This document shows, piece after piece, positions 7,835 to 15,449 of a DNA stretch of 29,556 nt (positions are counted from its first letter, which is position 1; the number at the start of each line of letters is the position of its first letter). Source of the stretch: JAZQLP01 sp045542755 (GTDB lineage: Bacteria; Bacillota; Clostridia; Oscillospirales; UBA644). Location: positions 1-29,556 of the forward strand of contig JAZQLP010000158.1 of assembly GCA_045542755.1 (NCBI GenBank). The letters run 5' to 3'. The position numbers and the translations under genes were made by a program. Under the pieces are notes generated by a model. The model did no database searches and had not been told where the DNA came from. It saw nothing but the letters and a program-made list of their open reading frames with translations.

Positions 7835-7898
7835 AAAAAGACAAATATTTATTGCATCCGGATTTAAAGTCGGTTTTTCCGACCTCTTAAGTCTTTTT
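7835..7898 (+). promoter_or_regulatory. nested stem-loop in the GH2 leader
   Basis: In the 101-bp gap, 7835-7842 (AAAAAGAC) pairs with 7891-7898 (GTCTTTTT). Inside it sits a hairpin, 7869-7873/7879-7883 (GTCGG-TTTTT-CCGAC). The right arm of the outer stem is also a T-run, so the element could be a weak terminator for the upstream transcript or an attenuator in the leader of the glycosidase. The Shine-Dalgarno GGAGGAG follows at about 7902-7908. Confidence 0.35.
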
Positions 7899-7915
7899 AT
7901 TGGAGGAGTTTATTT

Positions 7916-9649
7916 ATGGAGCGCGAACTTACAGTTACCAGACAAGAATATCCGCGTCCTTCGTTAGTACGTCATCTCTGGCAGAATCTTAACGGCGAAT
8001 GGCAGTACGAGGAGGATAATTCTCTCGTGGGGGAAGAGCGCCGTTTTTATGAGCGTGAAACTTTTGACGGAAAAATAATAGTTCCTTTTGCTCCCGAAAG
8101 TCCCCTTTCGGGCATTGGAAAGACGGATTTTATAAACGGAGTTTGGTATAAAAAGAAATTCCGTATTACCAGAGAAGGACAAAATCATCGAGTAATCCTC
8201 CACTTCGGAGCGGTAGATTACGCCACAAAAGTTTGGGTAAACGGAAACTTCGTCGGACGACATATCGGCGGGTATACCCCATTTTCTTTTGACATTACCC
8301 ACCTTGTACGTACCGACGTCAAAAATGATCTTGTGGTTTTTGCGAAGGACGATACCAGGGATCCTTTCCAGCCTACGGGAAAACAGGCTATTAAATATGA
8401 AAACAGCGGTTGTCATTATACCCGTACCACCGGAATATGGCAAACTGTGTGGATAGAATACGTTCCTGATATTTACATAACGTCACTTAAGCTTACTCCT
8501 GACGTGGATAATGAAAAGCTGCATATTTCTGCCACTCTCAACAAACCCTACTGTGGAGAGATACACACATTTGCATCTCTTGACGGTGAGGGCGCGGCTG
8601 CAACCTCTGCCCATGTAAACGGAATACACGTGGATTTTTCCATGACTATAAGAGATCCTCAGCTTTGGTGGCCAGATTCTCCTGTTCTTTACAATTTGGA
8701 GATATGCGTGGGTAACGACTGTGTGACAAGCTATTTCGGCATGAGAAAGGTCTGTATAAAGGGATATGCGATTGAAATAAATGACAAACCCATCTTTCAG
8801 CGCCTTATCCTTGATCAAGGCTTCTTCCCCGAAGGCATCTATACCGCACCCTCCGACGAGGCTCTTCGCGACGATATAATTCTTTCCAAAAAGATGGGCT
8901 TTAACGGCGCGAGAATGCATCAGAAGATATTTGAGCCCAGATATATTTATTGGGCAGATAAGCTGGGTTATCTCCTTTGGGGAGAGTATCCAAACTGGGG
9001 ACTTGACGTGTCCGATCCTGCGGCTATGCATTCAATGCTTCCCGAGTGGCTTGAAGCTGTGAAAAGGGATTACAACAGTCCTGCAATAATCGGCTGGTGT
9101 CCCTTTAATGAAACGATTCCTAATACAAGGGACCACCTCTATTATGCCGCAATTGCAGCAACAAAGGCATACGATCCCATTCGCCCCATAATAGATTCCA
9201 GTGGTTGGGTTCACGGCCTTTTTACTGAAATATATGATGTTCATAATTATGAACAGGACGTTGAAAAATTCAAAGCTGCTTTCGAAGACTTCAAGTATTC
9301 CGATGATGCCGTATGGCAGAGTAAAGTGGATATTAAGAAGGGTATAAAGTATAAAAGCGGTATGCCCTATATGGTGTCTGAATTTGGTGGCACATTGTGG
9401 GCCCCCAACGATGAAAACAGCCGTTGGGGATATGGAAATGCGCCCCTTTCCGAAGATGAATTTTACACCAGATACGAGGGCTTGGTAAACGTCCTTCTTG
9501 ATCATCCCAAGATGTGCGGATTCTGCTACACGCAGCTTACCGACGTATTCCAGGAAAAGAACGGGTTACTCTATTTTGACAGAAAAGAGAAATTCGATTC
9601 CGACCGTCTTAATGCTATAAACAGCCGAAAGGCTGCCATCGAGAAATAA
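7916..9649 (+). CDS. glycoside hydrolase family 2 protein (retaining exo-glycosidase)
   Basis: A 577-aa, compact three-domain GH2 enzyme: an N-terminal jelly-roll sugar-binding domain (about 15-180), an immunoglobulin-like domain (about 185-275) and a TIM barrel (about 280-570). The proposed acid/base is Glu399 in W-C-P-F-N-E-T and the nucleophile Glu489 in V-S-E-F-G-G. No signal peptide, so it is probably cytoplasmic and acts on imported oligosaccharides. Specificity is unresolved. The N-x-K-G motif that marks beta-glucuronidases appears here as E-K-N-G (before L-L-Y-F-D-R-K), so beta-glucuronidase is unlikely; beta-galactosidase, alpha-L-arabinofuranosidase or another activity remains possible. 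Strong Shine-Dalgarno GGAGGAG. The next gene follows 26 bp later. Confidence 0.92.
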   Translation: MERELTVTRQEYPRPSLVRHLWQNLNGEWQYEEDNSLVGEERRFYERETFDGKIIVPFAPESPLSGIGKTDFINGVWYKKKFRITREGQNHRVILHFGAVDYATKVWVNGNFVGRHIGGYTPFSFDITHLVRTDVKNDLVVFAKDDTRDPFQPTGKQAIKYENSGCHYTRTTGIWQTVWIEYVPDIYITSLKLTPDVDNEKLHISATLNKPYCGEIHTFASLDGEGAAATSAHVNGIHVDFSMTIRDPQLWWPDSPVLYNLEICVGNDCVTSYFGMRKVCIKGYAIEINDKPIFQRLILDQGFFPEGIYTAPSDEALRDDIILSKKMGFNGARMHQKIFEPRYIYWADKLGYLLWGEYPNWGLDVSDPAAMHSMLPEWLEAVKRDYNSPAIIGWCPFNETIPNTRDHLYYAAIAATKAYDPIRPIIDSSGWVHGLFTEIYDVHNYEQDVEKFKAAFEDFKYSDDAVWQSKVDIKKGIKYKSGMPYMVSEFGGTLWAPNDENSRWGYGNAPLSEDEFYTRYEGLVNVLLDHPKMCGFCYTQLTDVFQEKNGLLYFDRKEKFDSDRLNAINSRKAAIEK

Positions 9650-9675
9650 CTCTCGGAAACAGTGTGGAGATTTTT

Positions 9676-10509
9676 ATGCAAAAACTTACTTTTTCCAAGG
9701 TTTTGGCCGTTTTAGTTGTGGTTGCCGTTTGTTTCTCTTATCCGACCACTGTTTTCGCGGCTGCTATTCAGAGCTCGTCTTTTGATTCTTTGGAATTTGA
9801 TAAATCATATATTTTTCCCCTATTTTTGGAGTCTTGTCTGAGCGGTGAAGGAACATCTATTGGTCTCTCCGACGGCGGAATTTCCGCCTCTGCGTTATCG
9901 TCGGGATTTGAGAGCGTAGGTTTTTCCGTTACGACAGATGAGGATTTTGACCCCTCTGTTATAGGTAAAAGCGGCGCTGTGCTTGAACTTGCACTGAATA
10001 TCCCCGATATAAACGGCTTTTTGGATTCGGCTGGGAATTTTATGGGTGGAAAAGTCACCCTTTCGGTTGCGGGCATAGAATATCAATGGAGCCTTGACGA
10101 CGTAAATGTAATTCAAGGAGAAAACGTTATCAGGCTCAACGTAAGAACGGCCACAATTATTTATCCTCAGAACGATGTTGAAGAAGAGCCTATTGATAGT
10201 GAAGATGAGGAAGTCACTGTTTCCGAAACCTGCCTGTTGGGAGTGTTTTTAAAAAAGCTTCCTTCTAAAGAAAAAGCCTCCTTTATTCTTAAAGAGGCTG
10301 CGGTAGAAATACCTCGTGTGACTTTGCAGGACAAGGGAGAGACTCCCCTGCCCTCCGACGATATCGGAAAGACAGAGATCATCATTGCCGTAGTGATAGG
10401 CGTAGCTATAGTGGTCACCATACTGGTGTGGACGATAGTGATTGTTAAAAAAGAAGAAGAGAAAAAGCGCAAAAAACGCAGAAAAAAACGCATTGAATCC
10501 CAAGACTGA
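9676..10509 (+). CDS. secreted protein with C-terminal membrane anchor and polybasic tail, unknown function
   Basis: A 277-aa protein that I cannot assign to a family. It has a signal peptide (basic start, hydrophobic core, likely cleavage after V-F-A near residue 29) and an extracellular region of about 200 residues rich in Ser, Asp and Gly. An acidic stretch (E-E-E-P-I-D-S-E-D-E-E) lies near residue 177. One membrane span of about 22 residues follows near the C-terminus. The cytoplasmic tail is extremely basic: K-K-E-E-E-K-K-R-K-K-R-R-K-K-R. The central segment has a beta-sandwich flavour, perhaps cohesin- or Ig-like, but no motif proves it. ATG 9676 has GGAG at 9666-9669; an in-frame GTG at 9664 overlaps that site. 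It lies between GH2 and murC, 18 bp before murC. Confidence 0.75.
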   Translation: MQKLTFSKVLAVLVVVAVCFSYPTTVFAAAIQSSSFDSLEFDKSYIFPLFLESCLSGEGTSIGLSDGGISASALSSGFESVGFSVTTDEDFDPSVIGKSGAVLELALNIPDINGFLDSAGNFMGGKVTLSVAGIEYQWSLDDVNVIQGENVIRLNVRTATIIYPQNDVEEEPIDSEDEEVTVSETCLLGVFLKKLPSKEKASFILKEAAVEIPRVTLQDKGETPLPSDDIGKTEIIIAVVIGVAIVVTILVWTIVIVKKEEEKKRKKRRKKRIESQD

Positions 10510-10527
10510 CCGAAAGGAAGCTCTTCA

Positions 10528-11910
10528 ATGAATTTTGATAAAGCGAAAAATATATACTTCATAGGTATTGGCGGCTCATCTATGTCGAGCCTTGCCCTTA
10601 TTATGAAAAAGAGAGGGCATAACGTCTGCGGCTCGGATATGCAGAAAAGCTATACCTCGGATATGCTTGCCGAAAAGGGTGTGACCGTCTATATCGGTCA
10701 CTCTGCCTCTAATATCGATGCCTCCTCCCCTGCCGTAGTTGTAATGACGGATGCTATTGCTCAGGATAACCCCGAGCTTTGTCGCGCAAAGGAGCTTGGT
10801 ATTCCCGTTTGCAGAAGAGCGCAGCTTTTGGGTTATATTCTTGACGGATATAAAAAGACGGTAGGCGTTGCGGGAACTCACGGGAAAACCACCACTTCTT
10901 CCCTTATTACTTCCATATTCGTTGAGGCGGGTGCGGATCCTTCTGCTATTATCGGCGGAAAGATGCTCAATACAGGAGCTTCCTATATGTTGGGTGAGGG
11001 TGCCCCCTGCGTTTTTGAGAGCTGTGAGTTTAAAGAAAGCTATCTTTATTTCCGTTCCGATATATCGGTCATTCTTAATATAGCCCCCGATCATATGGAA
11101 TATTTCAAGACCATGGATAATCTCATCGCCTCTTTTGCCAGATACACGGGCAACGTAAAGGCGGGAGGCTGTCTTATCCTTAACGCAGAGGATGAGAATT
11201 CCATGACTATGCTTGAGCGTAGCGGGTATTCGGGTAAGGTTATTCTTTTCGGTATTGAAAAGGGCGACGTTACCGCAACCGATATAAAGATAGAGCATGG
11301 ATTGTCGGAATTTACGGTAAACTTTAAGGGTCAACCCCTCTTTAGAGTGGAACTGAAGGTTCCAGGTTATCATAATATAAAGAATACCCTTGCCGCAACG
11401 GCGGCGGCGCTTGAATACGGACTGCCCGTTGATGCTATAAAGGCAGGTATAGAAAACTTTAAGGGCGTTGGCAGAAGATTTGAGTATCACTGTACCCTAA
11501 ACGGCGCGGTTATAGCCGACGATTACGGACATCATCCCGATGCTTATAAGGTTACCTTTGATACGGCACGTTCTCTGGGATTCAAGAGAATTATAGCCAT
11601 CCATCAGCCCCACACCTTCTCCCGTACCAAGATGATGATGAAGGAGTTTGTGTCCGTTCTGTCTACCGTGGATAAGGTTTTGGTGCCTCCCATTTATCCT
11701 GCCAGAGAAACCAACGATGCCTATAATATTTATGCCGAAGACGTGGTTGCGGCGCTCCCCAACGGGGAGTATCTTCCCGATTTTGAAAGTATCGCTCACC
11801 GCGTTAAGGAAATAGCACAGCCCGGGGATATATTTATCACCCTCGGTTGCGGAGATATAAACAAGGCGGCAATTCTTATTACCAAACTTTACGGAGAAAA
11901 GAAATTTTAA
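10528..11910 (+). CDS. murC: UDP-N-acetylmuramate--L-alanine ligase
   Basis: Cytoplasmic Mur ligase that adds the first peptide residue (L-Ala) to UDP-MurNAc using ATP. The 460-aa product has the N-terminal UDP-binding motif G-I-G-G-S-S-M-S near residues 13-20 and the ATP loop G-T-H-G-K-T-T-T at 116-123. A central domain follows with N-I-A-P-D-H-M-E-Y. The C-terminal domain begins near G-V-G-R-R-F-E and contains D-D-Y-G-H-H-P and H-Q-P-H-T-F-S-R-T, both diagnostic of MurC. Shine-Dalgarno AAAGGAAG is present. MurC is essential and usually sits in the dcw cluster or alone; here it is separate from other mur genes and followed 17 bp later by a small regulator. Confidence 0.96.
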   Translation: MNFDKAKNIYFIGIGGSSMSSLALIMKKRGHNVCGSDMQKSYTSDMLAEKGVTVYIGHSASNIDASSPAVVVMTDAIAQDNPELCRAKELGIPVCRRAQLLGYILDGYKKTVGVAGTHGKTTTSSLITSIFVEAGADPSAIIGGKMLNTGASYMLGEGAPCVFESCEFKESYLYFRSDISVILNIAPDHMEYFKTMDNLIASFARYTGNVKAGGCLILNAEDENSMTMLERSGYSGKVILFGIEKGDVTATDIKIEHGLSEFTVNFKGQPLFRVELKVPGYHNIKNTLAATAAALEYGLPVDAIKAGIENFKGVGRRFEYHCTLNGAVIADDYGHHPDAYKVTFDTARSLGFKRIIAIHQPHTFSRTKMMMKEFVSVLSTVDKVLVPPIYPARETNDAYNIYAEDVVAALPNGEYLPDFESIAHRVKEIAQPGDIFITLGCGDINKAAILITKLYGEKKF

Positions 11911-11927
11911 AACGAGGCGAAATCAAT

Positions 11928-12191
11928 ATGGAAACAAGAGTAGCCATAATGGGAATAATCGTTGAAAATACCGAATCGGTACAGAAGCTTAACAATATCC
12001 TTCACGAATACGGGGAATATATATTCGGAAGAATGGGGATTCCCTATAAGGAAAAGAAGATAAACGTTCTTTCGGTTGCAGTTGATGCTCCCCAGGACGT
12101 TATCTCCTCTTTGTCTGGCAAAATAGGTAAACTTGATGGAATAAGTGTAAAGACCGCCTACTCCAACGTGATTTCCAATAAGGAGAATTAA
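11928..12191 (+). CDS. TM1266-family small regulator (putative iron-only hydrogenase system regulator)
   Basis: An 87-aa ferredoxin-like (ACT/NikR-C-like) protein matching the TM1266 family, annotated as a putative regulator of [FeFe]-hydrogenase maturation genes. The shared pattern is an N-terminal beta strand (R-V-A-I-M-G-I-I-V), a helix containing L-N-x-I-L-H-E-Y, then G-R-M-G-I-P-Y, I-N-V-L-S-V-A-V-D-A and G-K-I-G-K-L-D-G-I-S-V-K. The frame is open to 11847 inside murC, but GAGG just upstream and the family length support ATG 11928. No hydrogenase gene is in the window; the neighbours are murC (17 bp upstream) and cysK (1 bp downstream). The regulatory role is known only by family annotation. 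Confidence 0.8.
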   Translation: METRVAIMGIIVENTESVQKLNNILHEYGEYIFGRMGIPYKEKKINVLSVAVDAPQDVISSLSGKIGKLDGISVKTAYSNVISNKEN

Positions 12192-12192
12192 A

Positions 12193-13125
12193 GTGTCGAA
12201 CATATACACCTCCGTAGAGCAGCTTATAGGTGGCACTCCCCTGCTTGAGCTGACTAATATAGAAAAAGAGCTTGGCCTTTGCGCAAAGGTTATTGCAAAG
12301 CTTGAATATCTTAATCCTGCCGGCTCCGCTAAGGACAGAGTGGGTAAGGCTATGATAGAGGATGCGGAGTCGAAAGGGTTACTTGTTGAAGGCTCCGTGA
12401 TAATCGAGCCTACCAGCGGAAATACAGGAATAGGCTTGGCCGTCGTTGCCGCGGTAAAGGGATACAGGGTGATCATCGTTATGCCCGACAGTATGTCCCT
12501 TGAACGCAGACAGATACTAAAGGCTTACGGCGCAGAGTTGGTTCTTACCCCCGCGGCGGAAGGAATGGCGGGAGCCATAAAAAAGGCCGAGGAATTGGCA
12601 AAGACTATACCCAACTCCTTTGTAGCGGGACAGTTTGAAAATTCTGCAAATCCAAAAGCTCATTATGATACTACCGGCCCCGAGATATACAGAGATACTG
12701 ACGGAAAGGTTGATGTTTTCGTAGCGGGCATAGGTACGGGCGGTACTATATCCGGTACGGGACGGTACTTAAAAGAAAAATGTAAGAAAGTGGAAATCGT
12801 AGGCGTTGAGCCCGCAAATTCCGCAGTTTTGTCAGGCGGAACTGCAGGTGCTCATGGTCTTCAGGGTATCGGAGCAGGCTTTATACCCAAGGCTCTTGAT
12901 AGGGAAGTATACGATTCCCTTATGACCGTCACAGAGGAGCAAGCCTATGAAATGGGCCGCTTGCTTGGTCGCAAGGAGGGTATCCTTTGCGGTATTTCTT
13001 CGGGCGCGGCTTTATGGGCGGCGGTAGAACTTGCCAAAAAGCCCGAAAATAAGGGTAAAAACATAGTGGTGATTTTGCCCGACACGGGTGACAGATATTT
13101 GTCCACTCCCCTTTTTAGTATATAG
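12193..13125 (+). CDS. cysK: cysteine synthase A (O-acetylserine sulfhydrylase)
   Basis: PLP enzyme making cysteine from O-acetylserine and sulfide. The 310-aa product has the cofactor lysine Lys47 in N-P-A-G-S-A-K-D-R, the substrate loop T-S-G-N-T-G at 74-79, the phosphate-binding G-T-G-G-T-I-S-G-T-G near 178-187, and the C-terminal G-I-S-S-G-A-A plus P-D-T-G-D-R-Y-L-S-T segments typical of CysK rather than CysM. The start is GTG with AAGGAG 8 nt upstream. mnmA follows immediately; cysteine is the sulfur source for tRNA thiolation, so the pairing is metabolically sensible. Confidence 0.95.
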   Translation: MSNIYTSVEQLIGGTPLLELTNIEKELGLCAKVIAKLEYLNPAGSAKDRVGKAMIEDAESKGLLVEGSVIIEPTSGNTGIGLAVVAAVKGYRVIIVMPDSMSLERRQILKAYGAELVLTPAAEGMAGAIKKAEELAKTIPNSFVAGQFENSANPKAHYDTTGPEIYRDTDGKVDVFVAGIGTGGTISGTGRYLKEKCKKVEIVGVEPANSAVLSGGTAGAHGLQGIGAGFIPKALDREVYDSLMTVTEEQAYEMGRLLGRKEGILCGISSGAALWAAVELAKKPENKGKNIVVILPDTGDRYLSTPLFSI

Positions 13126-13137
13126 ATGAGGATGGAA

Positions 13138-14214
13138 ATGAGCGTATTGGAAAATAACGCAAAGACAACCAAAAAAGCTCTTATAGCTATGAGTGGCGGC
13201 GTGGACAGCAGTGTTGCCGCAAAGCTCGTTCTTGACAGAGGTATAGATTGCGAAGGCTGTATAATGGTTCTTAACGGTTCCGATTCTGTTTCGGACGAGA
13301 GTGAAGGCGTAATTTCTGCAAGAGCCGTTGCAAACCGTCTTGGAATGAAGTTCCACGTTATGGATTTTCGGGACGAGTTTAAAAGCTGTGTAATCGAGCC
13401 CTTTATGGAAGAATATTTTATGGGCCACACCCCCAATCCCTGTATAGACTGCAACAAGTATCTTAAGTTTGGCAAGCTTTACGAGGAAGGGAAAAAGCTT
13501 GGGTGCGACTTTATAGTGACGGGGCATTATGCGCGCATTGAAAAGTTGGGAGATAAGTATCTTCTCAAAAAGGCAAAAGACCCCATGAAGGATCAGAGCT
13601 ACGTTTTGTATAATCTTACTCAGGAGCAGCTTGCTCACACGCTCTTCCCTCTTGGCGAATACGAGAAGCCCGAAATCAGAGCCATAGCGGCGGAAAACGG
13701 CTTTATAAACGCAAACCAAAAGGACAGCCAGGACATCTGTTTTATCCCCGACGGAAAATACGCTTCATTTATAGAGGATTATACGGGAAAGATTTGCCCT
13801 CAGGGAGATTACGTTGACCTTGACGGTAACGTAATAGGAAAGCACAAGGGTGTTATTTACTATACGGTAGGTCAGCATAAAAAGTTGGGAATGTCGTTCC
13901 CTCAACCCATGTATGTGTGTAAAATAGATCCCCAGAACAATATTATTATGTTGGGAAGCAACGATGATTTATTCACCCGTGAAGTTGCCCACGTGGGAGA
14001 TTTTAACTGGATATCGGGTGAGGTTCCCTCTGAGGCCATACGGTGTAAGGCTAAAATACGTTATCGCCAGATAGAGCAGTGGGCAACGGTAACTCCCACA
14101 GGAGAAAATTCCGTAAAGATTCTTTTCGATGAGCCTCAAAGGGCAGTGACCCCCGGGCAGTCGGCGGTGTTATATGACGGTGACGTTATACTCGGCGGCG
14201 GAAAAATATATTAA
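13138..14214 (+). CDS. mnmA: tRNA-specific 2-thiouridylase
   Basis: ATP-dependent enzyme forming 2-thiouridine at wobble U34 of Lys, Glu and Gln tRNAs with sulfur relayed from a cysteine desulfurase. The 358-aa product has the PP-loop S-G-G-V-D-S at 19-24. The catalytic cysteine pair is Cys102 (T-P-N-P-C-I-D-C-N) and Cys201 (S-Q-D-I-C-F-I). Y-Y-T-V-G-Q-H and the C-terminal beta-barrel ending A-V-L-Y-D-G-D-V-I-L-G-G-G follow. The frame also has an ATG at 13126, abutting the cysK stop, but GAGG (13128-13131) is spaced 6 nt from ATG 13138, which I prefer. The gene closes the murC-cysK run at a strong terminator. Confidence 0.95.
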   Translation: MSVLENNAKTTKKALIAMSGGVDSSVAAKLVLDRGIDCEGCIMVLNGSDSVSDESEGVISARAVANRLGMKFHVMDFRDEFKSCVIEPFMEEYFMGHTPNPCIDCNKYLKFGKLYEEGKKLGCDFIVTGHYARIEKLGDKYLLKKAKDPMKDQSYVLYNLTQEQLAHTLFPLGEYEKPEIRAIAAENGFINANQKDSQDICFIPDGKYASFIEDYTGKICPQGDYVDLDGNVIGKHKGVIYYTVGQHKKLGMSFPQPMYVCKIDPQNNIIMLGSNDDLFTREVAHVGDFNWISGEVPSEAIRCKAKIRYRQIEQWATVTPTGENSVKILFDEPQRAVTPGQSAVLYDGDVILGGGKIY

Positions 14215-14223
14215 GCATTGTGA

Positions 14224-14254
14224 AGCGAAGGAGATTTTTTCTCCTTCGCTTTTT
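14224..14254 (+). terminator. rho-independent terminator after mnmA
   Basis: A 10-bp perfect stem (14224-14233 AGCGAAGGAG with 14241-14250 CTCCTTCGCT), loop ATTTTTT, followed by a T-run to 14254. It lies 9 bp after the mnmA stop. Confidence 0.9.
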
Positions 14255-14514
14255 GTATAAAATAGGGGACTTGTGAAGAGAACAGCCAAGATTGTGAATA
14301 TATTGTTTAATAAGTTTGCGCCGCAGTTTTGCCTTAATATGCCCTGTGTCAAAAGTAAGACGGCAATCGTTCTTCTCGGTGTAAAGCGGTTGAGTGTAGA
14401 AAAATATGATAATATAAAGAAAATATGATAAATATGTAAAGCAGATTTTAACATAAAGGTGCCCAAAGTTTGTATTTGTCGTTGCTTGACAGGAGCAAAT
14501 AAAAGGCAAAAAAG

Positions 14515-14542
14515 TGGACGCGCTACAAAAAAGACATATAAT
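14515..14542 (+). promoter_or_regulatory. candidate promoter for the two-component operon
   Basis: TATAAT at 14537-14542 preceded by TGGACG (14515-14520, four of six matches to TTGACA) at 16-bp spacing. It would give a 5' untranslated region of about 200 nt. Other TTGACA matches at 14486 and 14661 lack a well-placed -10. The assignment is tentative. Confidence 0.35.
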
Positions 14543-14707
14543 CGTAATATAAATGAAAGATTTATGGCACTCAAATGATACAAATATTATTTATAATGTT
14601 AATAGAATTGTAACGAAGAGGGATTCTATGCCCTTTTTAGGGTGTGTAACGCCTCGCTTTTTGACAAAAAAAGGTTTTGCAGTTCACAAAAAATTGTAAA
14701 TTCTCTG

Positions 14708-14724
14708 CTTCGGCAAAGCCGAAG
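14708..14724 (+). promoter_or_regulatory. 7-bp hairpin in the response-regulator leader
   Basis: CTTCGGC (14708-14714), AAA loop, GCCGAAG (14718-14724), a perfect stem about 20 nt upstream of the AGGAGG Shine-Dalgarno. No T-run follows, so it is not a classical terminator; mRNA protection or translation control is possible. Confidence 0.4.
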
Positions 14725-14756
14725 GATTAAGATAGGAGAAAAACAGGAGGATAAAA

Positions 14757-15446
14757 ATGGACAGAATTATACTTATCGCTGACGACAATAAGGATATTGT
14801 CGATATTCTTAAGATTTATGCCCAGAAAGAGGGTTATAAGTCTATTTGTGCTTACGACGGTGAGCAGGCACTCAAAATGTGGAAAGAATATAACCCCATT
14901 TTGATACTCCTTGATGTTATGATGCCCAAGATGAACGGTTTTGACGTTTGTAAGCAGATCAGACAGACCTCTAACGTTCCCATCATAATGGTAACTGCTA
15001 AGACCGAAGAAGCAGACAGAATCATGGGTCTTGATTACGGTGCAGACGACTACGTTCTTAAACCCTTCAGCCCCCGTGAGGTAATGACCAGAATTAAGGC
15101 AGTTCTTCGCCGCGTTACCGATGACGTTGTTGATGAAAAGAACAAGAGAATCGAAGTTGCCGGCCTTTGCATAGATATGAACAGCTACGAAGCTTCCGTT
15201 AACGGCAAGCCCGTTGTACTTACCAAGAAGGAAATTGAAATCCTTTGGCTCTTCGTTACCAATCCCGGCAGAGTATTTACCCGCGATCATCTTCTTGAAA
15301 ATATTTGGGGCTACGAGTACTTCGGTGATACCAGAACCGTAGACACCCACATCAAGAGAATAAGAACTAAGCTGAGCCTTGATTCTTCCGTTGGTTTTGA
15401 TATCAAGACCGTTTGGGGCGTTGGCTACAAGTTTGAAGTAAAATAA
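14757..15446 (+). CDS. OmpR/PhoB-family response regulator
   Basis: A 229-aa DNA-binding response regulator. The receiver domain (1-118) has the acidic pocket D-D at 9-10, phospho-acceptor Asp53 in L-L-D-V-M-M-P, the conserved Thr in V-T-A-K and Lys in L-K-P-F. The C-terminal winged-helix domain (about 130-229) has L-T-K-K-E-I-E-I-L-W-L and V-D-T-H-I-K-R-I-R-T-K-L, the OmpR-type recognition region. Strong AGGAGG. The partner kinase starts 3 bp after the stop. The signal and regulon are unknown; the WalR/PhoP-like grouping is all that sequence supports. Confidence 0.93.
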   Translation: MDRIILIADDNKDIVDILKIYAQKEGYKSICAYDGEQALKMWKEYNPILILLDVMMPKMNGFDVCKQIRQTSNVPIIMVTAKTEEADRIMGLDYGADDYVLKPFSPREVMTRIKAVLRRVTDDVVDEKNKRIEVAGLCIDMNSYEASVNGKPVVLTKKEIEILWLFVTNPGRVFTRDHLLENIWGYEYFGDTRTVDTHIKRIRTKLSLDSSVGFDIKTVWGVGYKFEVK

Positions 15447-15449
15447 AGA

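Larger units (their letters stand above)
14255..14756. other. AT-rich 500-bp gene-less gap before the two-component genes
   Basis: No convincing gene is seen on either strand. Minus-strand open frames here run through the mnmA terminator and have no start signals. The stretch holds several A/T runs, a candidate promoter near 14515-14542, a small hairpin at 14631-14642 (CCCT-TTTT-AGGG) and a 7-bp hairpin close to the response-regulator start. A decayed gene cannot be excluded. Confidence 0.6.

Noticed and set aside
7916..9649. Calling the GH2 enzyme a beta-glucuronidase to link it with uxaE
   Set aside because: The uronate-recognising N-x-K-G motif reads E-K-N-G at the equivalent place, so the link is not supported.
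10576..11490. Minus-strand 304-aa open frame opposite murC
   Set aside because: Antisense to all diagnostic MurC motifs; composition is typical of a shadow frame.
14486..14491. TTGACA as a -35 box for the two-component operon
   Set aside because: No -10-like sequence at 16-18 bp; the same holds for TTGACA at 14661.
14170..14583. Minus-strand frames of 107-137 aa in the gap after mnmA
   Set aside because: They run through the mnmA terminator stem, lack a ribosome-binding site and have shadow-like composition. A weak resemblance to a VTC-domain fragment is noted under findings but cannot be supported as a gene.
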